Shown one piece after another: positions 54,222 through 61,886 of a stretch of DNA of 64,000 nt. This DNA is from Clostridium estertheticum (GTDB taxonomy: Bacteria > Bacillota > Clostridia > Clostridiales > Clostridiaceae): the NCBI RefSeq assembly GCF_011065935.2, contig NZ_JAAMNH020000001.1, positions 1,509,001 through 1,573,000 of the forward strand, in the 5' to 3' direction. The notes under the pieces were generated by a model. That model was not told the origin of the DNA and did not search any database. It saw nothing but the letters and a program-made list of their open reading frames with translations. A program made the position numbers and the translations under genes. Position 1 is the first letter of the stretch; each line of letters opens with the position of its first letter.

Positions 54222-54782
54222 TTATTTTTTGAAAAGATTTGGAGTGTGTACTGTTAATATTTTTACAGTTCTATTGGTATTGTTTGCCCAGTTATGTTGG
54301 ACATTCGAGTTGTAATGGGCACTGTCACCAGGAAATAGTTCGTGTCTTTCATTGTTAATTAATAGTGTTAAAATTCCTTCTAGAACATATACAAATTCTT
54401 CGCCAATGTGTGGATATAGTGTTACTTCCTCAGTACTGTTAGTTGGAAGTATTTCAAAAATTCTTGGAAGTAAATCCTTGTTTTCAATATCGTTTGTTAA
54501 TTGAATTTGTATAATTTGGTTATTTTCTACTTGAAACACTTCTCTTTCATAACTACGAATAATAAAATCCTTTTTATGCTTTGGCTCAGCTAGAAAATAG
54601 GATAAGGTAACTTCCAAGGCTTTAGCAATATTCATTAGGGAATCAATGGCTACAGTTGTTAAACCTCTTTCCAGCTGTGATAAATAGCCAATGGATAAAC
54701 TAGTTTTTGCACTTAAATCCTTTAAGGTTAATTGGTTTTTGGTTCTTAAATCTTTTATTTTTTTACCAACGTCTAAATTCAT
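54222..54782 (-). CDS. XRE-cupin transcriptional regulator of the hydroxyproline operon
   Basis: 186 residues: N-terminal helix-turn-helix (GKKIKDLRTKNQLTLKDLSAKTSLSIGYLSQLERGL) and a C-terminal cupin domain from about 115 (LYPHIGEEFVYVLEGILTLLINNERHELFPGDSAHY), the layout of small-molecule-sensing HTH/cupin regulators. The ATG at 54782 follows GAGAGGAT; the longer reading is not supported. As the first gene of hypE-hypD-proC it is probably autoregulatory and senses a proline-like ligand in its cupin. The ligand is inferred. Confidence 0.88.
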   Translation of the reverse strand: MNLDVGKKIKDLRTKNQLTLKDLSAKTSLSIGYLSQLERGLTTVAIDSLMNIAKALEVTLSYFLAEPKHKKDFIIRSYEREVFQVENNQIIQIQLTNDIENKDLLPRIFEILPTNSTEEVTLYPHIGEEFVYVLEGILTLLINNERHELFPGDSAHYNSNVQHNWANNTNRTVKILTVHTPNLFKK

Positions 54783-55149
54783 AATAAATCCTCTCACTTT
54801 TCAATTAATATTAATATATGATAAATATATTTCATTTATGTAAAATTATAATTAAGCACTTTGTTAAGAAATTAATTACAATTTTTTAATTCTTATTTGC
54901 TTTGTTACTATTATATCATATGAAAACGATTATTTGTGGCTTATTTACATTAAAACTTATTTATTTTTTTCAAAATTACGTTTTTTCATTTAAATATCAT
55001 AGTATGTTTGTTAATCAATATAACGTACTTTTACGAAATAATGAAAAAAATTTCATATTTATAAAAAGTCGATGTAATTTCAACAATACAGTGTTTTTAT
55101 AGTATCTAGAATTGCGATCAAACAAGCTAACATAACCTCCAATTTTTTA
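54783..55149. promoter_or_regulatory. Divergent spacer upstream of the hydroxyproline operon
   Basis: This 370-base AT-rich spacer must hold the operon promoter on the minus strand; only a lone TATAAT near 54848 fits, without a -35. At 54921-54934 the plus strand reads TGAAAACGATTATT, 12 of 14 matching the cre consensus. A 66-codon frame at 54902-55102 has no ribosome site and looks accidental. Confidence 0.3.
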
Positions 55150-55196
55150 TTGACATATTTTCATCACTATTATATGATAGTCACCATAGGTAACTA
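55150..55196 (+). promoter_or_regulatory. Promoter and operator of the TrmB-type regulator gene
   Basis: TTGACA (55150-55155), 17-base spacer, TATGAT (55173-55178). Immediately after, TAGTCACC-ATA-GGTAACTA (55178-55196) forms an inverted repeat with one mismatch over the start region, a likely operator. Confidence 0.75.
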
Positions 55197-55220
55197 CTAT
55201 TTTAAAGGAGAGACTGATTT

Positions 55221-56027
55221 ATGGAGAAAGTAATTTTACTTTTAAAGTCGCTTGAATTAAATGATTCTGAAGCAAAAGTTTATGTAGAGCTCCTAAAGAA
55301 TGGTCCTTCAACGGGTTATCAAATTAGCAAAATCTCTGGGGTGGCACGTTCGAAAGTATATGCAATACTCGAAAACTTGGTTCGGAAGAATTTTTCAATT
55401 TGCTCAAAATCTGAAAATCCTAAATATTACACCTGTATTCCTGTAAAGGAACTCATATCAAAAAAGAAAGATAACTATAATTCCTTACTTGAAGAAATAG
55501 AAAGTGAACTTTTAGAATATGATAAAAGCATAAATATGGATTTTATTTGGCATATAAAAGGTTATAATAATATTTTTGATAAGTGCAGGGAGATTATAAA
55601 AAATACAAAAAATGAACTTTTTATTCAAATTTGGCAGGATGATATAGATGAAATTTTTGAAGGATTAAAATTATTAGAATCAAACAAAATTGATCCTCTG
55701 GTTATTTTGTACAGTGCAGAGCATAAATATGATGTTGATTTGAACATCTTGTATAAGCATGGGTTCGAAAGTGAAAAACTTAAAGATATTCCTGGAAGAT
55801 GGGTTACTATAGTCTCCGATTCAAATGAAGTATTATTTGGCTGCATAGAAAATAATAAGATATGTGAAGTTATTTGGACACAGAACTATGCAATGGTTTT
55901 TATGGCTAAGGAATATGTGAAACATGATGCTTATTGTCTTAAGCTTATAAAATCAGTCCATAACTCCGATAATGAAGAATTGAAGAAATCGGTGGGCAAT
56001 ATTAGAGATATTTTCGAAAAAATATAG
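55221..56027 (+). CDS. TrmB-family transcriptional regulator
   Basis: 268 residues: winged helix 1-75 (LNDSEAKVYVELLKNGPSTGYQISKISGVARSKVYAILENLV) and a TrmB-type C-terminal domain with the phospholipase-D-like fold (about 105-265), which in relatives binds sugars or other small ligands. AAAGGAGAG stands before the ATG. A strong promoter with an inverted repeat at the start point suggests autoregulation. The next gene, an ornithine cyclodeaminase homologue, lies 92 bases on with no terminator between and is the probable target. Confidence 0.88.
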   Translation: MEKVILLLKSLELNDSEAKVYVELLKNGPSTGYQISKISGVARSKVYAILENLVRKNFSICSKSENPKYYTCIPVKELISKKKDNYNSLLEEIESELLEYDKSINMDFIWHIKGYNNIFDKCREIIKNTKNELFIQIWQDDIDEIFEGLKLLESNKIDPLVILYSAEHKYDVDLNILYKHGFESEKLKDIPGRWVTIVSDSNEVLFGCIENNKICEVIWTQNYAMVFMAKEYVKHDAYCLKLIKSVHNSDNEELKKSVGNIRDIFEKI

Positions 56028-56119
56028 CTGGTTTCCAAGAACTTCTACTAATATATAATAGGTCTTTTATTAATAAATATTTTAAGGTTAGTTAAAATAA
56101 ACAACATAGGAGGTACAAA

Positions 56120-57109
56120 ATGTTATTACTTACAAAACATGATATAGAAAATGTATTCAATATGAAAAATGCAATTGATTCAGACAAAACTGCCTTTAAA
56201 TTATTCTCACAGGATAAAAGTGTGGTGCCACTTAGAACAAACATTGATATTCCAAAATTTTCAGGTCAAAGCCTGTTTATGCCCGCTTATGTGGAGGACA
56301 TAGACAGTATAGGAATAAAGATAGTTTCTGTATTCCCAAAGAATGTTGAAAAGGGAATTCCTTCAGTACCAGCAAAAATGATACTAATGGATGGAAAAAC
56401 TGGTGATGTCTGTTGCATAATGGATGGAACATATCTTACTCAATTAAGAACAGGAGCGGGCTGCGGTGCTGCCACTGATGTGCTTGCAGTTAAGGATGCT
56501 AAAAAAGGAGCGCTCATAGGCACTGGTGGACAAGCTGAATGCCAATTAGAAGCAATGTTAACAGTACGAAAGCTTAAATCTGTAAAAGTATTTGACATGA
56601 ATTTAGAAAGGGCTCAAGAGTTTTGCATAAAAATGTCTGAAAAATTTGCTAAATTCGGCACAGAAATAAGTTTTGCAAAAACAACACAGGAAGCTATTGA
56701 AAATGCAGATATAATAACCACTGTAACAACTTCAAAAATGCCTGTTATTGATGGGCAATATGTAAAAAAAGGTGCTCACATAAATGCGGTAGGCTCATAC
56801 ACTCCGGTTATGCAGGAAATAGATGAATATACAATAAAAAATGCGGATAAAGTATTTGTTGACTCTAAAGAAGCAGTTCTTTCGGAATCAGGAGATCTTA
56901 TAATACCAATAGATAAAGGTATTATTGATAAAAGCAGAATAGACGGAGAAATTGGGCAAGTTCTGCTAGGAAAGATTGAAGGAAGAAAAAATGATAATGA
57001 AATCACCATTTATAAAACAGTAGGAATAGCCGTTATGGATGTTGTAACTGCATATGATATTTACAACTGTGCTTTAAAAATGCACATAGGAACAGTTATA
57101 GAGTTATAA
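56120..57109 (+). CDS. Ornithine cyclodeaminase/mu-crystallin family protein
   Basis: 329 residues. Family signature QLRTGAGCGAATDVLAVKDAK, NAD(P) loop ALIGTGGQAECQLEAM and the C-terminal VFVDSKEAVLSESGD. Members convert ornithine to proline plus ammonia, or act on lysine, alanine or imino acids. The surrounding proline genes (hypD, proC, proline iminopeptidase further back) make ornithine-to-proline the leading guess. AGGAGG precedes the ATG. It is co-directional with and probably co-transcribed from the TrmB gene; a terminator follows. Confidence 0.88.
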   Translation: MLLLTKHDIENVFNMKNAIDSDKTAFKLFSQDKSVVPLRTNIDIPKFSGQSLFMPAYVEDIDSIGIKIVSVFPKNVEKGIPSVPAKMILMDGKTGDVCCIMDGTYLTQLRTGAGCGAATDVLAVKDAKKGALIGTGGQAECQLEAMLTVRKLKSVKVFDMNLERAQEFCIKMSEKFAKFGTEISFAKTTQEAIENADIITTVTTSKMPVIDGQYVKKGAHINAVGSYTPVMQEIDEYTIKNADKVFVDSKEAVLSESGDLIIPIDKGIIDKSRIDGEIGQVLLGKIEGRKNDNEITIYKTVGIAVMDVVTAYDIYNCALKMHIGTVIEL

Positions 57110-57127
57110 TTAATAAGAATAATATGC

Positions 57128-57168
57128 AAAAGGCGCTGATGATAAACATCAGTGCCTTTTGTTTTTTT
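57128..57168 (+). terminator. Terminator after the ornithine cyclodeaminase-like gene
   Basis: AAAGGCGCTGATG pairs with CATCAGTGCCTTT, then GTTTTTTT. Confidence 0.92.
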
Positions 57169-57251
57169 GATAATATATAAATATACATAATTTAATAACG
57201 AAAGGCAGATGCTATCTTATAGTATATAAATGATAAAAGGATGGTGTTTTT

Positions 57252-57428
57252 ATGGATGAAAAAATAGAATATGCTAAAAGTAAAACTGACCAAGCTAAGA
57301 TGTTGGGGGTAAAAATACCTGAGGATGGATACTGGGGTGATTATAGCTCGAAAATTTGTGGCAGTGTTGGTGGGGCTATGAGTGACAATTCTACAAAAGG
57401 TGATGTTGCAACATCCAATGAGAAATAA
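57252..57428 (+). CDS. Small protein resembling alpha/beta-type acid-soluble spore proteins
   Basis: 58 residues, ATG behind AAAGGATGG. The middle reads MLGVKIPEDGYWGDYSSK then ICGSVGGAM, which matches the SASP alpha/beta motif (LGVP..DGY.GDL.SK..GSVGG.M) that binds DNA in spores. The usual C-terminal helix (VKKMIE...) is replaced by an unrelated polar tail (SDNSTKGDVATSNEK), and the first helix is short. It may be a minor spore protein or one decaying at its 3' end, since a gene relic begins four bases after its stop. No neighbour is spore-specific. Confidence 0.6.
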   Translation: MDEKIEYAKSKTDQAKMLGVKIPEDGYWGDYSSKICGSVGGAMSDNSTKGDVATSNEK

Positions 57429-57432
57429 TTAA

Positions 57433-57611
57433 CTTGGGATATTACTGTTACTTTTACAAGTCGGATTCGCAAATTTCTTTACAATAATACGACCTGCAAT
57501 GCATGGAGATTTGTCTTCTACAATTTGGAGCATTGTTGGTCCATTATTTTCGCTATTGTGGCGTTAATAAGGTACAACAGATATGAAAAGAAAACCATAA
57601 ATAAAATTTAA
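57433..57611 (+). pseudogene. C-terminal relic of an APC permease, frameshifted
   Basis: A frame without a start reads VGFANFFTIIRPAMHGDL then SSTIWSIVGPLF; after one indel near 57548 the next frame gives IFAIVALIRYNRYEKKTINKI to a TAA at 57609. The permease at 63054-64000 has VGFANFFSIIQPALEGDL, TTIWSVAGPVFFAVVAW and YNNYEKKHLNKS in its C-terminus, so the relic is a paralogue of that gene. It follows directly behind the SASP-like gene and its upstream 90% is gone. It ends in an intact terminator. Confidence 0.8.
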
Positions 57612-57656
57612 AAAAACAAGTTAATATCAATAAAATTTTGATATTACTTGTTTTTG
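57612..57656. terminator. Terminator of the permease relic and convergent kinase gene
   Basis: AAAACAAGT-AATATCA against TGATATTACTTGTTTT, with A- and T-tracts on either side; it serves both strands. Confidence 0.88.
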
Positions 57657-57690
57657 TAGTATTTAGAGTAAGTAATCACATGCTTTGATA

Positions 57691-59661
57691 TTATGAATAA
57701 ATATCAGAAAACTCAATGTTAATTGTTTGAAGTTCACTTCTTATGCTTTTATTTTCAATTGTGTCATATGGTACTGCTATTAGTCTGCTAGGGAATTCTA
57801 TTGTAAATTTGCTACCTTTTCCTATTTCACTTTCTAGGCTAATCTTTCCACCATGTAGTTCAACAATTGATTTAACAAGACATAAGCCTATACCACTTCC
57901 CTCGGCATTTCGAGAAAGTGACTTATCAACCTGCTTAAATCTTTCAAATATAACATCTAAGTAATCACTTTCAATTCCTATACCTGTATCTTTTACAGAT
58001 ATTTCAACACTATCAACTTTATCGTGTATATTTACGAATATTTCATCTCCTGCCATAGAAAATTTAATTGCATTTGAAATAAGATTTAGCATGACCCTTT
58101 CAATATTAGTGGGGTCACAAGCAATGTTTTTCTCCTCTATGTCAGTATCAAAAACGAGCTTTAATCCTTTATTTTCAACATATTCCGAAACAGATTGAAC
58201 AAGCTCCTCAACCACACTAACTATATTTGCATTGGACATATGTAATCGAAAAAAGCCAGATTGAATTTTGGATAAATCTACTAGGTTATTAACTAATTTT
58301 GACTGCCTATTACAGTTTTGCGTTATAACATCAATATACTTCTCAAGCTTATCTTGATTTTCAATTAAGGAATTATTTTTCATGTATAAGCCAAATAATT
58401 GAGTGGTGCTAAATATAACATTTAAAGGGGTTTTAAGCTCATGGGAAATATTTATGAAAAATTCTTCCTGCATTTTTAAGTTCTTTTCCAGTTGAAGCTT
58501 ATCCCTTGTTTCTTTAGTTATGTCAAGTATAATTGCTATTACTTGTTGAATGTTACCCTCTAGTCCAAGTATTGGTTGGTATAATACATTTACAAATATT
58601 TTTTTCCCAGATACAATTAACTCCTTATATTTTATGTATGATGTTTCTTTCTTTTCTTTAATCATTTGAAAATGATAAAAAACATCAGTTTTATCAAACT
58701 CGGTGATGATATCTGTATAATTTTGTCCTTTAACAATATCAATAGAGTTCATTTCAGGGTTTAATCCCTCTATAATATTTAATGCCTTTTGATTAATGTC
58801 AGTTATACTAAAATCAGGATATGATAATCTTATAAATGGTAAATCAAGGGTATCTATAGTCTTGTGTAGAAGGTTAAATTGACTTTGCAATATTTCTTCA
58901 TGTAATACAGTTTCTGTAACATTATTCAAACATTGTATTCCTGCAATAAAATGTCCCCTATCATCATAAATGGGAGTACCATTTATATCATAAAAAGTAA
59001 TACTATTATTATTAGTTTTCATTACTCTATACCCTGATATTTTCTCGCCTCTTATTATTCTAAAACCTGGCATATCATCATGATGAATTAAATTCCCAGA
59101 AATATCGTAATAGTTATTTTCTTTAAGACTCACTCCTAGCCTACTAAAGTTATCAGATGTAGAAGGGAATATATCCCTTGCTGATTTATTTAATGTAGTG
59201 TAGTTACCATCCTTATCAAAAATGAATAATGCCTCAGATATATTTTCAATAATTGCATTTAATTTTTTATTGCTCTCATATACCGTTTGTTCTAGGGCCC
59301 TCTTATTACTTACATCGCGCCCAGCTCCATAGATAAGTCCTTCATCCCACTCAAATTTTATATTCCATGAAATCCATTTAAAATTTCCATTCTTGCACAT
59401 ATATCTAAATTCTAAATTTACTATATCTTGTTGCCCTTTCTGAGCTAATAATAATGTGTTATTCAGGCTATTTTTATCATCTGGATGTATGATAGAAAAT
59501 ATATTTAACTCATTTACTTCATCATTACTATATCCAAAAACATTATTAAAAGCAGGATTTGCATATTTAATTCGGCCACTTAAAAAAGCCATGCATAAAA
59601 TTTGTGGAGTTAAGTTTACCATTTTTTCATAATTTTCTTTATCTAATGTTGAATTACTCAA
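57691..59661 (-). CDS. Orphan PAS-PAS-PAS histidine kinase
   Basis: 656 residues, cytosolic: no membrane helix. Three PAS domains at about 12-125, 140-255 and 270-390, then HisKA with His in NISHELKTPLNVIFST, a HATPase domain with NLISNAIKFS, DTGIGIE and EGSGIGLCLVKS. It starts at TTG behind AGGGGGAG. No response-regulator gene is adjacent. In clostridia such orphan soluble kinases often feed Spo0A, so a role in sporulation entry is possible but not shown. It is monocistronic between a terminator and a 160-base gap. Confidence 0.9.
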   Translation of the reverse strand: MSNSTLDKENYEKMVNLTPQILCMAFLSGRIKYANPAFNNVFGYSNDEVNELNIFSIIHPDDKNSLNNTLLLAQKGQQDIVNLEFRYMCKNGNFKWISWNIKFEWDEGLIYGAGRDVSNKRALEQTVYESNKKLNAIIENISEALFIFDKDGNYTTLNKSARDIFPSTSDNFSRLGVSLKENNYYDISGNLIHHDDMPGFRIIRGEKISGYRVMKTNNNSITFYDINGTPIYDDRGHFIAGIQCLNNVTETVLHEEILQSQFNLLHKTIDTLDLPFIRLSYPDFSITDINQKALNIIEGLNPEMNSIDIVKGQNYTDIITEFDKTDVFYHFQMIKEKKETSYIKYKELIVSGKKIFVNVLYQPILGLEGNIQQVIAIILDITKETRDKLQLEKNLKMQEEFFINISHELKTPLNVIFSTTQLFGLYMKNNSLIENQDKLEKYIDVITQNCNRQSKLVNNLVDLSKIQSGFFRLHMSNANIVSVVEELVQSVSEYVENKGLKLVFDTDIEEKNIACDPTNIERVMLNLISNAIKFSMAGDEIFVNIHDKVDSVEISVKDTGIGIESDYLDVIFERFKQVDKSLSRNAEGSGIGLCLVKSIVELHGGKISLESEIGKGSKFTIEFPSRLIAVPYDTIENKSIRSELQTINIEFSDIYS

Positions 59662-59820
59662 TATTGGCTCCCCCTAAAGAAAAATAAACACTATAAGTTA
59701 TTAAAAATAATAGTATTTTGTAATTTACGTTTAAACTTACTTTATAATTCTATCACTATTTATTACCTTTAGAAATAACTTTTCCAAAGCAGTAAGCCTA
59801 TTTATGTATAACATATACTT

Positions 59821-60948
59821 TTATTTGGATGCTGCAATGCTATAAAAAATATCCACACCAGTTTTAATGATACTATCTGGGAAATCATAATTAGCAGTAT
59901 GAAGCTGGGGCTGTAATTTACCATCACCTAGTCCAAACATTGCACCCTTTACATTTTTTAAATAATATCCGAAGTCCTCAGACCATCTAAAGGGACATTG
60001 AAGCTCTTCATAACTATAATCATTATTTTTGCAAACTTCTATTATTTTATTAATACACTCCTCATTATTCCTTGTCTCTGGAAACTCATCAGAAAAACTT
60101 ATTTTGAAGTGGATTTTATGTTCGATACAACACTGCTCCACAAATTTTAATATGTGGTTTTGAAGGCTCATTAAATCAGCTTCATTCTCTCCTCGTAGTG
60201 TTAACAGAATCTCACCAGAAGCTGCAGCTGTTCCAAAGGTTCTTTCTCCTATATTGATATTAACGATAGTGCAAAGAACCATTCCACTATAGATATTGGA
60301 TTTTGTACTATTATTTAAAAAATTAATTATATCTGCAGCAGCATAGGAGGGGTTTATGCCATATTCAGGATAAGCTGCATGAGATGGCTTCCCCTTCAGT
60401 GCAATTATAATTCCTTTTGAGGCACAAGCAAATACATCTTTCTTATAAAGAACGCTTCCTCTCTTATACCCAGGAATATTATGGAGTGAATATATTTCAT
60501 CAATTTTATTTTCCACTAAAAAAGCATCCTGGACTATTTTTCTAGCACCTTCACCCACTTCTTCAGAAGGTTGAAATATTAAAAAAATATTTTTATTATT
60601 TAAGGGTGATTCCTCTATTTCTAAGGCTAGTCCTGCTAATATTGCACAATGTCCATCATGGCCGCATTTATGAGCGGCTGTTGGATTTTTGGATTTATAT
60701 TCAATATCCGTTATTTCTGTCATAGTAATTGCATCCATATCTGCTCTAAAGGCAATATTCATGGCATCTTCGCACACTATTTTTTTCGCTATAAAATATC
60801 CGTCTTTCATAACTATAGTGAACTTAGTATTATTTCTTAGGAAATCTATTAATATCTCCATAGTTTTATTTTCATTTCCTGAAATTTCAGCATTTTTATG
60901 AAGTTTATGCCTTAAATCTATACATAGAAGCTGATTGTGATTATTCAT
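59821..60948 (-). CDS. M20-family amidohydrolase
   Basis: 375 residues, M20D type (IAA-amino-acid/hippurate hydrolase-like). Metal ligands in KCGHDGHCAILAGL (CGHDGH) and FQPSEEVGEGA are clear, as is the C-terminal MFGLGDG segment. Such enzymes cleave N-acyl amino acids or dipeptides in the cytosol with a two-metal site. An in-frame ATG at 60954 overlaps GGGGTG; I prefer 60948, seven bases after it. It lies 360 bases from the Met-rich gene and 940 from a dipeptide epimerase on the other strand, a possible peptide-use group. Substrate unknown. Confidence 0.87.
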   Translation of the reverse strand: MNNHNQLLCIDLRHKLHKNAEISGNENKTMEILIDFLRNNTKFTIVMKDGYFIAKKIVCEDAMNIAFRADMDAITMTEITDIEYKSKNPTAAHKCGHDGHCAILAGLALEIEESPLNNKNIFLIFQPSEEVGEGARKIVQDAFLVENKIDEIYSLHNIPGYKRGSVLYKKDVFACASKGIIIALKGKPSHAAYPEYGINPSYAAADIINFLNNSTKSNIYSGMVLCTIVNINIGERTFGTAAASGEILLTLRGENEADLMSLQNHILKFVEQCCIEHKIHFKISFSDEFPETRNNEECINKIIEVCKNNDYSYEELQCPFRWSEDFGYYLKNVKGAMFGLGDGKLQPQLHTANYDFPDSIIKTGVDIFYSIAASK

Positions 60949-61206
60949 TGCCATTCACCCCTTTATAATGTACTATACTAGATTATTATATATAATATAG
61001 TATATGTTATAGTATGCTGAAATCAAAGAGAATTTATAGATTTTAACATAAGGATAATGAAAATAAAGACTGTAATTACAAAGAGGTAGCATATATCTAT
61101 TCATAAATATTAAGCAAACGTGACTTAAATCTGAAGAGGTGGCAAAAAAAACTTTAAGATTTCATACTTTTCTTCTGATGAATATTTAGTTCATCTAGAC
61201 ACAAAA
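60949..61206. promoter_or_regulatory. AT-rich spacer before the M20 gene
   Basis: The stretch 60960-61015 is built from TATA-like runs (TATAGTATATG, TATATAATATAG) and must contain the M20 promoter on the minus strand, but several -10-like words compete and no -35 stands out. 61020-61206 shows no gene. Confidence 0.25.
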
Positions 61207-61259
61207 ATGCTCCCCCGTAGACAGATTTTTATTTTTTAATCTGTCTGCAAGGGGAGCAT
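61207..61259 (-). terminator. Terminator of the Met-rich gene
   Basis: On the minus strand ATGCTCCCC..GACAGATT pairs with AATCTGTC..GGGGAGCAT over an A-rich loop, then TTTTTG. It lies about 50 bases after the gene's stop. Confidence 0.85.
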
Positions 61260-61307
61260 ATCAGCACAGCATTGGTTATATAATTTTGTTCTAAGCTAAG
61301 TAATAGA

Positions 61308-61685
61308 CTATTCTCCTATATCGTCTTGGTCTGTCATATACATCATAGGATTCATTCCCATTTGACCCATGTGCATCATAGGATTCATTCCCATCATTTG
61401 ATCCATAGGCATCATGTGCATCATAGGATTCATTCCCATCATTTGATCCATAGGCATCATGTGCATCATGGGTTTCATACCCATCATTTGATCCATTGGC
61501 ATCATTTGCATCATTTGACACATACACATGTGCATCATATGCATCATATGCATCATATGCATCATAGGGTCCATTGCCATCATTTGATTCATAGGCATCA
61601 TGTGCATCATAGGGCTCATACCCATCATTGGATTCATTGCTTTCATATCTTTAGATTTTTTTGGTTTCATTGAATAATTTTCCAT
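61308..61685 (-). CDS. Methionine-rich repeat protein, unrecognised
   Basis: 125 residues of which about 57 are Met (46%), with eight His and two Cys (MCMCQ). The core repeats a 15-residue unit PMMHMMPMDQMMGMN, encoded by a 45-bp tandem repeat; between copies stands a run of MMH triplets. The N-terminus is basic (KPKKSKDMK) and the C-terminus acidic (DQDDIGE). There is no signal peptide or membrane helix. AAGGAG lies six bases before the ATG, and a strong terminator follows, so it is probably a real gene. I know no family for it. Met/His/Cys density suggests soft-metal (Cu+, Ag+) binding or oxidant scavenging, a guess. Two other frames of the repeat are open too. Confidence 0.7.
   Translation of the reverse strand: MENYSMKPKKSKDMKAMNPMMGMSPMMHMMPMNQMMAMDPMMHMMHMMHMMHMCMCQMMQMMPMDQMMGMKPMMHMMPMDQMMGMNPMMHMMPMDQMMGMNPMMHMGQMGMNPMMYMTDQDDIGE
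61381..61610. repeat. 45-bp minisatellite inside the Met-rich gene
   Basis: Copies at 61381-61425 and 61426-61470 are nearly identical; 61471-61515 and 61566-61610 are diverged copies. Between the last two lie four tandem TGCATCATA 9-mers (about 61531-61565). The unit length is a multiple of three, so all frames stay open. Confidence 0.85.
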
Positions 61686-61886
61686 ACATTTCTCCTTATA
61701 AACATTTTATACAATATATTATTATGATAAATAATACTTTATGTTACAGTTTTCTGTAAATTCAGTTAGACTATTTAAACACAAGTAAAAAATGCAAATG
61801 TGTTTATGGTAGAGATAGTGATTAAATGAAAATTTGACTTTTCCGTATATTCAGTATATTATATGAAATTTAAGGGGGAGATTTTT
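61686..61886. other. Divergent spacer between Met-rich and epimerase genes
   Basis: AT-rich; a small dyad ACAG-AAAA-CTGT lies near 61745 and AAGGGGGAG before the epimerase ATG. No promoter pair is convincing on either strand. Confidence 0.25.

Noticed and set aside
54902..55102. 66-codon ORF upstream of the TrmB gene
   Set aside because: No ribosome site, composition of AT-rich noise (Phe/Tyr/Asn/Lys), and it lies in the regulatory spacer.
61291..61527. Asn/Asp/Ser-rich ORF on the minus strand in another frame of the repeat
   Set aside because: Starts inside the repeat without a ribosome site and only exists because the repeat unit is a multiple of three.
61326..61673. His-rich 115-residue ORF on the plus strand opposite the Met-rich gene
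   Set aside because: It is the mirror reading of the 45-bp repeat (CAT codons opposite ATG). It has no ribosome site, whereas the minus-strand Met-rich frame has AAGGAG and a terminator.
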